NCBI GenBank assembly: GCA_947593955.1
Contig: CANQDV010000010.1
Span: forward strand, 1 to 33,476
DNA: 33,476 nucleotides
From: an uncultured Bacilli bacterium
GTDB taxonomy: Bacteria > Bacillota_I > Bacilli_A > RF39 > UBA660
Reading direction: 5' to 3'
Shown here: in pieces, positions 24,327 through 32,080 of the stretch
Layout: every line of letters starts with the position of its first letter
Numbering within the stretch: the first letter of the stretch is position 1
Program-made: the position numbers and the translations under genes
The notes under the pieces: model-generated
The model's database searches: none
Seen by the model: the letters and a program-made list of their open reading frames with translations, nothing else
What the model was told of the DNA's origin: nothing

Positions 24327-24337
24327 CGTTTTATTAT

Positions 24338-24354
24338 ACTCGAATAGTTCGAGT
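24338..24354. other. Short perfect hairpin between the repeat and tRNA-Arg
   Basis: ACTCGAA/TTCGAGT with loop TAG, followed by TTTTAT on the plus strand. It could end weak plus-strand transcription or act as a processing or termination hairpin downstream of the tRNA; the minus side has no T tract. Confidence 0.4.
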
Positions 24355-24366
24355 TTTATATCAATA

Positions 24367-24443
<77 letters not shown>

Positions 24444-24463
24444 ATATAACCAAGAATAACTTG

Positions 24464-24492
24464 ATTATACACTTTTTATCTAACAATTTCAA
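24464..24492 (-). promoter_or_regulatory. SigA promoter of tRNA-Arg
   Basis: TTGAAA (24487-24492), a 17-base spacer and TATAAT (24464-24469) on the minus strand, about 20 bases before the tRNA. The -35 lies in the last codons of gerM. Confidence 0.7.
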
Positions 24493-25429
24493 TATCTTTT
24501 AAAGTTTTTTTCAAAATTTCCTCTTTGTCTACTTGAAAAATAACTTCCTCAACATCATAATTATCAAATACTGAATACATAATTGAGTAAACAACTTCTT
24601 CTAATATTTGTCGATCATTCATAAAAATACTAGTATTAAAATTTAAAATCATTGTATCACTATCGATTTCATAATTAATAAGTTCGGTATTTTGATTTAA
24701 ATAACTTACTAAGTTTGGCTCATAAATATATCGACTGGATAAATCATCTATAATAATACTAATCTTCTCTCTGTTATCATCAACATACTTAGTAATAGGA
24801 ACATAATAATTATTTCCCTCTATTGGTTCAATATAATACTCTATTACCTTCTTAATATCTTTTCTACTTTTGATATTATATTTTTTATTTATTCCATAAT
24901 CTTTAGTAAATACATCAGGTAAATCATCGTCCCATTCTTTGTTAATAGGAACCCCATCTACTGAAATACTAATGCCATTTACTCCTTCTATTTCTAATAG
25001 TGAAAAAGTAATAGCTTCTAACATTTTCATTCTTCTTTTTTCATTGACACTAAGTAATTCTTTTGAAAAATCTATTTTAATAATTCCTTCACTATTAGAT
25101 ATATTTAATATCTTAGTTTTCTTAGGAATTAATCCGTTAAGACCATTAGGTAATAAATCATTACTAGAATCCAATAAATTATTTAAAATGCTTTTAGCTT
25201 TTTCATTGATATCTTTATTATTATTAATAACAGTTACTGCTTTTACTAACAAATCATTACTATTTAATAAATAAATATTTATTTTTTCTATATTATCTGT
25301 ATATTCTATTTCCATATTATTAAAGGTCTTATTACTAGTATCATTAGATGGCATTAAGTAAATTGCTAGTAATAAACATACGGTTAAAGTTGTGATCATT
25401 ATCTTCTTTAAAGCTTTTCTTTTTAGCAT
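24476..25429 (-). CDS. gerM: GerM, sporulation/germination lipoprotein-like protein
   Basis: 317 residues: N-terminal membrane segment (9-26), then two GerMN domains (about 48-170 and 200-312). The first has LPNGLNGLIPKKTKILNISNS and IIKIDFSKELL; the second has YEPNLVSYLNQNTELINYEID and LNFNTSIF. In B. subtilis GerM helps hold the engulfing membranes together, acting with the SpoIIIAH-SpoIIQ channel, and is needed for normal germination. No lipobox Cys is seen, so it is membrane-anchored here. It follows gerE as in B. subtilis (gerE-ysmB-gerM) but without ysmB. RBS AGGTGAT lies before the ATG. Confidence 0.88.
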   Translation of the reverse strand: MLKRKALKKIMITTLTVCLLLAIYLMPSNDTSNKTFNNMEIEYTDNIEKINIYLLNSNDLLVKAVTVINNNKDINEKAKSILNNLLDSSNDLLPNGLNGLIPKKTKILNISNSEGIIKIDFSKELLSVNEKRRMKMLEAITFSLLEIEGVNGISISVDGVPINKEWDDDLPDVFTKDYGINKKYNIKSRKDIKKVIEYYIEPIEGNNYYVPITKYVDDNREKISIIIDDLSSRYIYEPNLVSYLNQNTELINYEIDSDTMILNFNTSIFMNDRQILEEVVYSIMYSVFDNYDVEEVIFQVDKEEILKKTLKDIEIVR

Positions 25430-25466
25430 TATATCACCTATAAAATATTATGACGTTTTTTTATAT

Positions 25467-25676
25467 TTATTCATCTAATGATAATTCATTCATTTTTAAA
25501 AGCTCAACCACTGCTCCTGCTCTACCCTTAACACCTAATTTTTGCATAACATTTGATATGTGGTTTCTTACCGTTTTTTCACTTATACCCAATTCATTAG
25601 CAATTTCTTTAGTACTTTTATTCATAATTAGCAATTCAAATACTTCTCTTTCGCGAAGTGTTAATATCTCTTTAAT
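25467..25676 (-). CDS. gerE: GerE, LuxR-type regulator of late mother-cell genes
   Basis: 69 residues, almost entirely a LuxR helix-turn-helix: LTLREREVFELLIMNKST, KEIANELGISEKTVRNHISN, VMQKLGVKGRAGAVVELLKMNEL. This is nearly colinear with B. subtilis GerE (74 residues), which controls SigK-dependent coat genes. The start is unusual. The only canonical start in frame is a TTG at 25784, but this lies inside the spoIIIAH terminator, and the first residues would be read from its T tract. No ATG, GTG or TTG follows until within the DNA-binding domain. I place the start at an ATT (25676; MKE...) with GTGAGG 8 bases upstream. Identity is sure; the start codon is inference. Confidence 0.92.
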   Translation of the reverse strand: MKEILTLREREVFELLIMNKSTKEIANELGISEKTVRNHISNVMQKLGVKGRAGAVVELLKMNELSLDE

Positions 25677-25716
25677 AATAATTACCTCACTTTCTTTTAT
25701 GTATATTTGCTCATAG

Positions 25717-25742
25717 TATTCTATGATAACAACATTTTTAGT
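25717..25742 (-). promoter_or_regulatory. Possible SigK/SigE-type promoter of gerE
   Basis: CATAGAATA (25717-25725) fits the SigK -10 CATANNNTA; an AC lies 15 bases upstream, one or two short of the usual spacing. A start near 25710 leaves a leader of about 34 bases to the AUU start. In B. subtilis gerE is SigK-dependent. Confidence 0.35.
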
Positions 25743-25772
25743 TGCGGGTGTTAACCCAAAAAGAAAGTAAAG

Positions 25773-25795
25773 AAAAAATAGCAAAGCTGCTATTT
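25773..25795 (-). terminator. Intrinsic terminator after spoIIIAH
   Basis: AAATAGCA/TGCTATTT (25776-25783 with 25788-25795), loop GCTT on the minus strand, then TTTTTTC. It lies 8 bases after the spoIIIAH stop and covers the TTG at 25784. Confidence 0.85.
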
Positions 25796-25802
25796 GTTAA
25801 AT

Positions 25803-26312
25803 TTATTTTTCAAATTTGACAGTAATATATACTTTCTCATCATAGAGACTTTGGATACTACGCATAATATTGTTAGCAAGAGTACTATCATGTTCTTTTT
25901 TTACGGCTACAACCGTTATTTGATTACCTTCGATTTCTACAAAAGAATCGATACCAAATTCACTTTTTATTTTAGCTTCAAGACTTTCTTCCTGTCCTGA
26001 TAAAAAATTCAAATATTTTAATTGTTCTAAAGCCTCATTTTTTTCTTCTGCAGTAGCACTATTATTGGTTAATAACCCCTGTAAATCAGATTTTTTCATT
26101 GATCTTTCTTCTTCCAATTCTACTCGCATTGCCACTAATATTTCACTTTCTTTAATAACCGCTTCCGTACCATTACTATTATTACTTGTCTCTTGGTTAT
26201 ATGTATTATTATTGGTTAGTAATAAATCATTTGGCATAGTAATGTAATATACACTTAATACTAAAATCAAACTAAATAATGTTAAAAACCACAAACTTTG
26301 TTTATTTATCAT
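25803..26312 (-). CDS. spoIIIAH: SpoIIIAH, mother-cell part of the feeding-tube channel
   Basis: 169 residues from the ATG at 26312, which has GGAGG upstream; the longer frame from 26423 runs back through efp and is not real. The N-terminus MINKQSLWFLTLFSLILVLSVYYITMP is close to B. subtilis SpoIIIAH (KKQTVWLLTMLSLVVVLSVYY). After a polar linker comes the ring-forming YscJ/FliF-like domain (MRVELEEERSMKKSDLQGLL, NQITVVAVKKEHDS). SpoIIIAH binds forespore SpoIIQ during engulfment. In B. subtilis it ends an eight-gene operon; here it stands alone, directly after efp. Confidence 0.93.
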   Translation of the reverse strand: MINKQSLWFLTLFSLILVLSVYYITMPNDLLLTNNNTYNQETSNNSNGTEAVIKESEILVAMRVELEEERSMKKSDLQGLLTNNSATAEEKNEALEQLKYLNFLSGQEESLEAKIKSEFGIDSFVEIEGNQITVVAVKKEHDSTLANNIMRSIQSLYDEKVYITVKFEK

Positions 26313-26349
26313 ACTGGCCTCCACACTAAATAATATGAACAGCACAAAA

Positions 26350-26372
26350 AAAAAGAACATATTTTTATGCTC
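26350..26372 (-). terminator. Intrinsic terminator after efp
   Basis: GAACATA (26355-26361) pairs with TATGCTC (26366-26372; one G-U), loop of four, then a long T tract on the minus strand. The efp stop is inside the stem. It separates efp from spoIIIAH. Confidence 0.8.
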
Positions 26373-26922
26373 TTGATACATATGAACCATCTTTAGTTGA
26401 AACAACAATAACTTCGCCCTCATCTATAAAGATAGGTACTTTAATTTCCATACCTGTCTCTAATGTAGCATCTTTCATAACACTACTTGTTGTATTTCCT
26501 TTTACGGCTGGTTCTGTTTTCGTTACTTGCATTTCAATTTTATCAGGTAAAATTAATCCTAAAATTTCTCCTTCATAAGAAATAATAGTTACATTAATAT
26601 TTTCTTTTAGATATTTAGCATCGTCACCAAGTGATTTCTTATTTAATTCAATTTGACTATAATCTTCCATACTCATAAAATGATAAGAGTCCCCCATGGA
26701 ATATAAAAATTGCATGTCGCGTTTTTCAATTCTTGCTGTTTCTACCTTTGTAGCTGAGTTAAAAGTATGCTCAATAGTAGCACCTGTTCTTAGATTTTTT
26801 AATTTTGTTCTAACAAATGCAGCCCCTTTACCAGGTTTTACATGTTGAAATTCTAGTACTTGGAAAATATTACCTTCCAATTTAATTGTTATACCTGTTT
26901 TAAAATCATTTACGTTAATCAT
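26365..26922 (-). CDS. efp: Elongation factor P
   Basis: 185 residues with the three OB-like EF-P domains. The modification loop HVKPGKGAAFVRTKLKN places the key Lys at residue 32; it is kept. The C-terminal signature DATLETGMEIKVPIFIDEGEVIVVSTKDGSYVSR is typical. EF-P rescues ribosomes stalled at Pro-Pro stretches. RBS GGGGAG lies 7 bases before the ATG. In B. subtilis efp is followed by yqhV and spoIIIAA-AH; here spoIIIAH follows directly. Confidence 0.97.
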   Translation of the reverse strand: MINVNDFKTGITIKLEGNIFQVLEFQHVKPGKGAAFVRTKLKNLRTGATIEHTFNSATKVETARIEKRDMQFLYSMGDSYHFMSMEDYSQIELNKKSLGDDAKYLKENINVTIISYEGEILGLILPDKIEMQVTKTEPAVKGNTTSSVMKDATLETGMEIKVPIFIDEGEVIVVSTKDGSYVSRA

Positions 26923-26947
26923 AAATAAACTCCCCTCTTTCTAAAAA

Positions 26948-27112
26948 CTACTTTTTCTCTTTATGAGTTGTATGTTTTTGACATCTTGCACAATACTTAT
27001 TAATTTCTAAACGATCTGTCGTATTTTTTACATTTTTTTCAGTACGATAGTTTTCTTCATTACAAACAGTGCATACAAGAGTTTTTCTTTGTCTATTTCC
27101 TACCTTTGCCAT
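26948..27112 (-). CDS. rpmG: Ribosomal protein bL33
   Basis: 54 residues beginning [22 protein letters not shown] and ending [16 protein letters not shown]. Two Cys pairs (14/17 and 41/44) mark the zinc-binding (C+) form. Large-subunit protein. Strong RBS (AGGAGGG) and its own promoter; efp begins 25 bases downstream without a terminator, so the two may be co-transcribed. Confidence 0.96.
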   Translation of the reverse strand: MAKVGNRQRKTLVCTVCNEENYRTEKNVKNTTDRLEINKYCARCQKHTTHKEKK

Positions 27113-27138
27113 ACTATCCCTCCTCGTTTTCTATTGGT

Positions 27139-27166
27139 ATTATATCAAATTTTTCCAAAAAAGCAA
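27139..27166 (-). promoter_or_regulatory. SigA promoter of rpmG (and perhaps efp)
   Basis: TTGCTT (27161-27166), a 16-base spacer and TATAAT (27139-27144) on the minus strand, about 27 bases before the rpmG start. Confidence 0.6.
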
Positions 27167-27182
27167 AAGATTTTTAGCAAAA

Positions 27183-27197
27183 TTACTATAATAGTAA
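27183..27197. promoter_or_regulatory. Perfect 15-base palindrome upstream of uvdE
   Basis: TTACTATAATAGTAA, with a TATAAT (27187-27192) at its centre, between the divergent rpmG and uvdE genes. It could be an operator over a uvdE promoter. No clear -35 is seen. Confidence 0.4.
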
Positions 27198-27246
27198 CAA
27201 AATTATACATCTTCCTTTCTTGCACATACTAAAATTAGGTGATTTT

Positions 27247-28194
27247 ATGATAATTAGATTAGGTTATGTAGCTATAAGTAAATCCTTGGCAAATGTTACT
27301 TCTTCACATAGTGTTAGCTATACTAATTTTAGGAAAAATAATAGTGATATAAATTTAATATATGACGCTGTAAGAAAAAATTTAGATGATTTAGAAACAA
27401 TTATTACTTATAATATTAAAAACAATATTCACTTTTATCGATTAACTTCTAAACTTATTCCTCTAAATGATCATAAAGATATACAATTTGATTATTGGGA
27501 ACAATTTAAAGATAAATTTCAAAAAATTTCTAAATTAATAAGTGATAATAATATGCGCGTAGATATACATCCTGATCAATTTACTGTTTTAAACAGTGTA
27601 AAACAAGAAGTCTTAGATAATACTTTCCTTATTTTAGAAAAACAATATCAAATACTAAATAATCTTAATATTCAAAATAAAGTTATTATTCTACATGTAG
27701 GTAGTAATGTCTTAGGTAAAAAGAACTCCATTAAACGTTTTATAAATAACTTTAATAAATTACCTAGTTATATAAAAGAATGCATTGTAGTAGAAAATGA
27801 TGATAAAATTTTTAATATTTGTGACGTATTAGACTTATGTACTAATTTAAATATTCCTGTTGTTCTTGATTACCATCATCATATATGTAATGGTTTTAGT
27901 GAAATAGATATAAGTAAATACTATGATAAAATCTTTGCTACTTGGAAACATATAAATCCCAAAATACATTTTTCATCTCCTAAAGCATATAACAAAAAGG
28001 ATATGCGCAGCCATAATGATTATATAGATGTAGACCACTTTATAGCTTTTATAGAACAAGTTAAAGACTTACCCTATAACCTTGATATTATGTTAGAAGC
28101 TAAAGGAAAAGACGAAGCTTTATTTCGTCTTGTGAGAAATTTAAAATATAAAACTAATTATACTTTTATTGATGATACAACATTTATTGTCTAA
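27247..28194 (+). CDS. uvsE: UV damage endonuclease UvdE
   Basis: 315 residues from the ATG at 27247 (AGGTG 5 bases upstream); a longer TTG start at 27220 has no ribosome site. TIM-barrel metal endonuclease that nicks 5' to UV photoproducts. Conserved text: IRLGYVAIS at the start, FYRLTSKLIPL, DIHPDQFTVLNS, HVGSNVLGKKNSIKRF, VVENDDK, VLDYHHHICN and DIMLEAKGKDEALFRL, which supply the metal ligands. It converges on the PBP gene with a 4-base stop overlap. In B. subtilis the homologue (ywjD) is forespore-expressed; a spore DNA repair role is inference. Confidence 0.93.
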   Translation: MIIRLGYVAISKSLANVTSSHSVSYTNFRKNNSDINLIYDAVRKNLDDLETIITYNIKNNIHFYRLTSKLIPLNDHKDIQFDYWEQFKDKFQKISKLISDNNMRVDIHPDQFTVLNSVKQEVLDNTFLILEKQYQILNNLNIQNKVIILHVGSNVLGKKNSIKRFINNFNKLPSYIKECIVVENDDKIFNICDVLDLCTNLNIPVVLDYHHHICNGFSEIDISKYYDKIFATWKHINPKIHFSSPKAYNKKDMRSHNDYIDVDHFIAFIEQVKDLPYNLDIMLEAKGKDEALFRLVRNLKYKTNYTFIDDTTFIV

Positions 28195-30230
28195 TCATAA
28201 CCATAAGTATCAAAAAAGTAATTGGATATTCTTCTTGCTATTCTAAAATTAGCGGCACTCATATAATCACTACCATTATTAGGATTTATTAAATCTGGAG
28301 AAGTAACCGTAATACTCATTTTAGGAGCATTAGCTGGAGCATATCCTGCAAAGGTTTTAGACACAGTAGCAGTATCGATAATATCATTACCATCAGTATC
28401 TAAGAAAGATTCACTTGTACCTGTTTTTCCTGCTGGATTCCACGTATATCCCATTACACTAGCACCAGTTCCATAACTAACTACAGCTTTTAATCCCTCC
28501 TGTATACGTGATAAATATTCTTTATTCTCTATCTCATTTAATATTTTAGGTTCTACTTTATAATCAAGTTCTCCTAATTCATTACTATTTGATACATGAT
28601 AAACTTCTTTTAAAAGATGAGGTTGTAACCTTAATCCATTAGAAGCAATAGTAGTCATATATTGAGATAACTGCATAGTTGTATAAGTATCATATTGACC
28701 AATAGCAAAGTTAAGTAATAAATCCGAACTATCATTTTTACCAACATTACCAATACTTTCTACTGGTAAATCGATACCTGTTTTGACACCTAAACCAAAT
28801 TGATTAAATACATTACGATATATACTAAAAGCCGGATTATCGCTACTAAGTTCAAATTTTTTATTATAACTATATTGAAAATTAGCAACTTTCATAGCAA
28901 TTTTAAATTGATAAACATTAGATGATTGAGCAAGAGCTGTAATATCATCAATATAACCCAAATTACCCCAAGAACATTTTCTGGGAACTGAATATAACTT
29001 AATGCATTCATCTTTTTGATATTCCCCAATTTTAATCGCATTAGTACTATATCCAACATACATAGATGCTCCTTTTACAACACTACCTGCTGTCATTGGA
29101 CTAGTAACAATCTCAGGAGTATAGTCTACAATTTCATATCCACCATTTCTATATATAGCCTGTTTACCACTCATAGCTAGAATTTCCCCTGTATTAGGTT
29201 GTTGAATAACTACGAAACTATGATTGTAATATTCGGTATTGGGTTCATATTTGGCATTTATTATTTCTTCCTTTAAAATTTTTTCTACTTCTTTTTGTAA
29301 ATTAATATCAATCGTAAGAACAATATCATTACCCCTAGAACCTTCTTCTAATAAAACTAACTCATTATTAGATCCTACTTTGTATTTAGCTTTTTTACCT
29401 TTTAAAATACTTTCATACTGCTTTTCTAAGTAACTTACTCCTACTACTTCATCAAGGGAATATCCATTACTTAAATAATAATCTTTGTCTTCCTTAGTAA
29501 TATTCGAAATACTTCCTAAAATACTTCTAAAAGTATCACCATATAAATATACTCTTTCCCAATTGTATTTAACATCAAATCCTCCTAAACTATCACTATT
29601 TTCCGCAATATAAGCATATTCTTTATCACTTATATTTTTATCTTTGATAATCTTTTCTTCATAAGAATATCCTTTATTCATCAAGTAATAAACATAGGCA
29701 GCATCTTTATCTTTTTCATCATATATAGACAAATCTTCATCAGTTATCCTTTCTAATTGTAAATAATATATATCCATTGATGATAATTTTCTATTTTGTA
29801 ATTTTTGCCATTCTATAGGGGTTATTTTATTCTTAGCTAAAGAAGGATTATCGGCAATCCAAAACTCTTTTAAATTGGTAAGTAATAATTTTGAACTATC
29901 AATATCAATATGTTCTAATAGAGAATATGCTAATTCTATTTCTTCTTTAGCAGTTACTTTGTCTTTCTTTTTATAATAAATAACAGGAATAGCTTTATTA
30001 TCAACTAATAAATTATAATTGCGATCATATATTCTTCCTCTTGGAGCACTAGGACCATATACAATAGTCTCAGTTAAACTTTCTAATTTTTCTTTATACA
30101 CTGCACTATCAATAATAGTAATTTTAAAAAATGAATATAAAATAACAGTAAAAAATAATATTATAAATAATTCTAACAAATGAAATCTATTCTCTATTCT
30201 TTTAGTATTTGATACTTTATTTCGTTTCAT
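28191..30230 (-). CDS. Class B penicillin-binding protein (transpeptidase)
   Basis: 679 residues from the ATG at 30230 (GGTGAT upstream; the ATG at 30257 has no ribosome site). Membrane helix near 18-38, dimerisation domain with APRGRIYDRN (62-71), then transpeptidase domain with SVVK (383-386, catalytic Ser), SSN (436-438) and KTGT (602-605), all intact. It forms cross-links in peptidoglycan. It looks like the PBP2/PBPH elongation type, although a SpoVD-like sporulation role cannot be excluded; no PASTA domain follows. The 3' end overlaps uvdE by 4 bases. Confidence 0.9.
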   Translation of the reverse strand: MKRNKVSNTKRIENRFHLLELFIILFFTVILYSFFKITIIDSAVYKEKLESLTETIVYGPSAPRGRIYDRNYNLLVDNKAIPVIYYKKKDKVTAKEEIELAYSLLEHIDIDSSKLLLTNLKEFWIADNPSLAKNKITPIEWQKLQNRKLSSMDIYYLQLERITDEDLSIYDEKDKDAAYVYYLMNKGYSYEEKIIKDKNISDKEYAYIAENSDSLGGFDVKYNWERVYLYGDTFRSILGSISNITKEDKDYYLSNGYSLDEVVGVSYLEKQYESILKGKKAKYKVGSNNELVLLEEGSRGNDIVLTIDINLQKEVEKILKEEIINAKYEPNTEYYNHSFVVIQQPNTGEILAMSGKQAIYRNGGYEIVDYTPEIVTSPMTAGSVVKGASMYVGYSTNAIKIGEYQKDECIKLYSVPRKCSWGNLGYIDDITALAQSSNVYQFKIAMKVANFQYSYNKKFELSSDNPAFSIYRNVFNQFGLGVKTGIDLPVESIGNVGKNDSSDLLLNFAIGQYDTYTTMQLSQYMTTIASNGLRLQPHLLKEVYHVSNSNELGELDYKVEPKILNEIENKEYLSRIQEGLKAVVSYGTGASVMGYTWNPAGKTGTSESFLDTDGNDIIDTATVSKTFAGYAPANAPKMSITVTSPDLINPNNGSDYMSAANFRIARRISNYFFDTYGYD

Positions 30231-30297
30231 ATAATCACCATTATTAGTTTGCTTCATATTTTAAATCTTATAGCATATATTTTTATGGGAGGATTAA

Positions 30298-30555
30298 ATG
30301 TACGAATTTTTAATAAAAGAATATATCAATAAATTAACTGAAGATGATATTAAAAAATATGCCCAAAATTATCAAATTGATATTAATGATGATGAGGCCA
30401 AAATACTATACTTATATGCTAAAAATTATTGGAAAGAGTTTTATAATGGTGAACCTAATGAATTATTAGATGAATTAAGAGAAAAATTACGACCAGAAAC
30501 TTATGAAGAATTATATAAATTGTACCAAAAAGCAAAAAGTAAGATTAATGAATAA
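30298..30555 (+). CDS. DUF2624-like small protein (YqfT family)
   Basis: 85 residues, acidic, all helical: TEDDIKKYAQNYQIDINDDEAKILYLYAKNYW, then LRPETYEELYKLYQKAKSK. It matches B. subtilis YqfT in size and layout, and YqfT likewise lies next to the endonuclease IV gene. Function unknown. RBS GGGAGG lies 6 bases before the ATG. Its last 11 bases overlap the converging nfo gene. Confidence 0.72.
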   Translation: MYEFLIKEYINKLTEDDIKKYAQNYQIDINDDEAKILYLYAKNYWKEFYNGEPNELLDELREKLRPETYEELYKLYQKAKSKINE

Positions 30556-30566
30556 TCTTACTTTTT
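30534..30566. terminator. Bidirectional terminator covering both converging 3' ends
   Basis: AAAAAGTAAGATTA (30534-30547) and TAATCTTACTTTTT (30553-30566) form a perfect 14-bp stem, loop of five, with T tracts on both strands. It encodes the last codons of both the DUF2624-like gene and nfo. Confidence 0.9.
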
Positions 30567-31420
30567 AAATTACTATCAAATTGTTTATTTCTAATCATTT
30601 CTATTTCATATTTATAAGGAGGTAAATCTTCTACATAAGGTGTCTCTAATATTTTAGGTATCTTTTCTAATCTTGGATTATATATAATTTTTATTAAATT
30701 ATCAAAACCCAATGTACCAAATCCAATATTTTCATGTCTATCTTTATGTGATGATATAGGATTTTTACTATCATTAATATGAATACACTTAACATAAGAT
30801 AACCCTACTATTTTATCAAATTCATCTAGCAATGCATCAAAATTACTAATATCATAACCGCTATCATTTAAGTGACAAGTATCTAAACATACACCAATAT
30901 TTTCTTTATTATTTAACCCATCAATTATTCTTTTTATTTCATCAAAATTACTTCCTATTTCTGTGCCTTTTCCTGCCATAGTTTCTAATAAAATGACAAC
31001 GGTTGTATCCTTAAGAATAATGTTTAAGGCATTAATAATATTATCAATTCCAACGTCGATTCCTAATCCTACATGACTTCCAGGATGTAATACTAAATAC
31101 TTAATCCCTAACTCTTCACATCGCTTTACTTCTTCTTTCAAAAATCTAATGGAAAAATCATATTTATCATCTTCTTTATTGTTAGCAAGATTGATAATAT
31201 ATGGAGCATGAACAATTACTTTTGAATAATCAATATTTTTTTTAATCATCATATCAATGGCTTTTTTAGTAATTTCAGAATTTATTTTTGATCTTACTGT
31301 ATTTTGAGGTGCTCCAGTATAAAACATAAAAGTATTGGCACCATAACTTAAGGCTTCTTCAAGACTTCCTAATAATTGGGTATTGCTATTAAAAGAAACA
31401 TGAGAACCAATTGTTAACAT
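30545..31420 (-). CDS. nfo: Endonuclease IV (AP endonuclease)
   Basis: 291 residues from the ATG at 31420 (AGGTGAT upstream). TIM-barrel, three-zinc enzyme of base-excision repair. Zinc ligands visible in order: IVHAPYIINLAN, YLVLHPGSHVG, ILLETMAGKGTEIG, VCLDTCHLNDSGYD, CIHINDSKNP, SHKDRHENIGFG and LETPYVE. It cleaves at abasic sites and could process ends made by UvdE. In B. subtilis it is forespore-expressed. Confidence 0.96.
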   Translation of the reverse strand: MLTIGSHVSFNSNTQLLGSLEEALSYGANTFMFYTGAPQNTVRSKINSEITKKAIDMMIKKNIDYSKVIVHAPYIINLANNKEDDKYDFSIRFLKEEVKRCEELGIKYLVLHPGSHVGLGIDVGIDNIINALNIILKDTTVVILLETMAGKGTEIGSNFDEIKRIIDGLNNKENIGVCLDTCHLNDSGYDISNFDALLDEFDKIVGLSYVKCIHINDSKNPISSHKDRHENIGFGTLGFDNLIKIIYNPRLEKIPKILETPYVEDLPPYKYEIEMIRNKQFDSNLKSKIIH

Positions 31421-31463
31421 AAATATCACCTATATTTAATTTTAACAAACATAAATTATAAAA

Positions 31464-31494
31464 GCAAAAAAAAATTTCATCGTTAGATGAAATT
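31464..31494 (-). terminator. Terminator after the first prepilin-like gene
   Basis: AATTTCATC (31473-31481) pairs with GATGAAATT (31486-31494), loop TAAC on the minus strand, then a T tract. Confidence 0.85.
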
Positions 31495-32020
31495 ATTTTA
31501 AAGCATCACATGAAACAACTTTTGCAGTACCTGTTGCCCCTGGTATTGTTATAGATAAACCTGATGTAGTAGATATAGCTGGCATACTAGCACTAGCACC
31601 AATTGAACTAACTTCAGCTTTATCAGCATCAACTAATTCAGTTCCAAATCCAGTATTGTCAAGAGCAGCTACTTGATAATTAAATCCATTAGCATCTCTT
31701 GTAACAACTACATATGATTTCTTTGGTTCATATGCTGAGAAAGGAGATTTAGTATTACTTCCTCTTTCAAGATCGATACAAACAAAAGGTACAACTAAAT
31801 ATTGTTCACTGCTAAATGAATAATCATCATTATCATATCCATTAACTTCGATAGTTACAGCATCTACAAATTTTGAAAGCTGAGTTTTATAAGTTTTAAT
31901 TCTTGATTGTTGAATATATTTATTTACTGCAGGAACAGCAATAAGTAATAAAACTCCTAAAATAATGATAACTGCCAAAAGTTCAATTAATGTAAATCCT
32001 TTTTTATTTAATTTTTTCAT
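31493..32020 (-). CDS. Prepilin-like protein (type IV pilin / ComGC N-terminus)
   Basis: 175 residues. Start MKKLNKKGFTLIELLAVIIILG is a prepilin peptidase site (cut between G8 and F9, with Glu at +5), followed by the hydrophobic assembly helix. The C-terminal domain is beta-rich with two Cys (FVCIDL and VVSCDALK), perhaps a disulfide. The rest of the pilus machinery is not in the window. RBS GGGAGG lies 7 bases before the ATG. It could be a type IV pilin or a competence pseudopilin. Confidence 0.85.
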   Translation of the reverse strand: MKKLNKKGFTLIELLAVIIILGVLLLIAVPAVNKYIQQSRIKTYKTQLSKFVDAVTIEVNGYDNDDYSFSSEQYLVVPFVCIDLERGSNTKSPFSAYEPKKSYVVVTRDANGFNYQVAALDNTGFGTELVDADKAEVSSIGASASMPAISTTSGLSITIPGATGTAKVVSCDALK

Positions 32021-32046
32021 TTTTTATCCTCCCATATTATAAGTAA

Positions 32047-32075
32047 ATATTACCATAATCTGTTTTTATAGTCAA
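32047..32075 (-). promoter_or_regulatory. SigA promoter of the 31493 prepilin-like gene
   Basis: TTGACT (32070-32075), a 17-base spacer and TAATAT (32047-32052), about 30 bases before the start. Confidence 0.65.
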
Positions 32076-32080
32076 TAATT

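Noticed and set aside
25680..25784. Reading gerE from the TTG at 25784 (105 residues)
   Set aside because: The TTG and the first codons are the stem and T tract of the spoIIIAH terminator, and the added 35 residues do not occur in GerE.
26313..26423. N-terminal extension of spoIIIAH
   Set aside because: The extra frame runs antiframe through efp and its terminator. The ATG at 26312 has a good SD and gives the conserved SpoIIIAH start.
27225..27231. CATACTA as a SigG -10 for uvdE
   Set aside because: Transcription would start on top of the ribosome site at 27238, and no good -35 is present.
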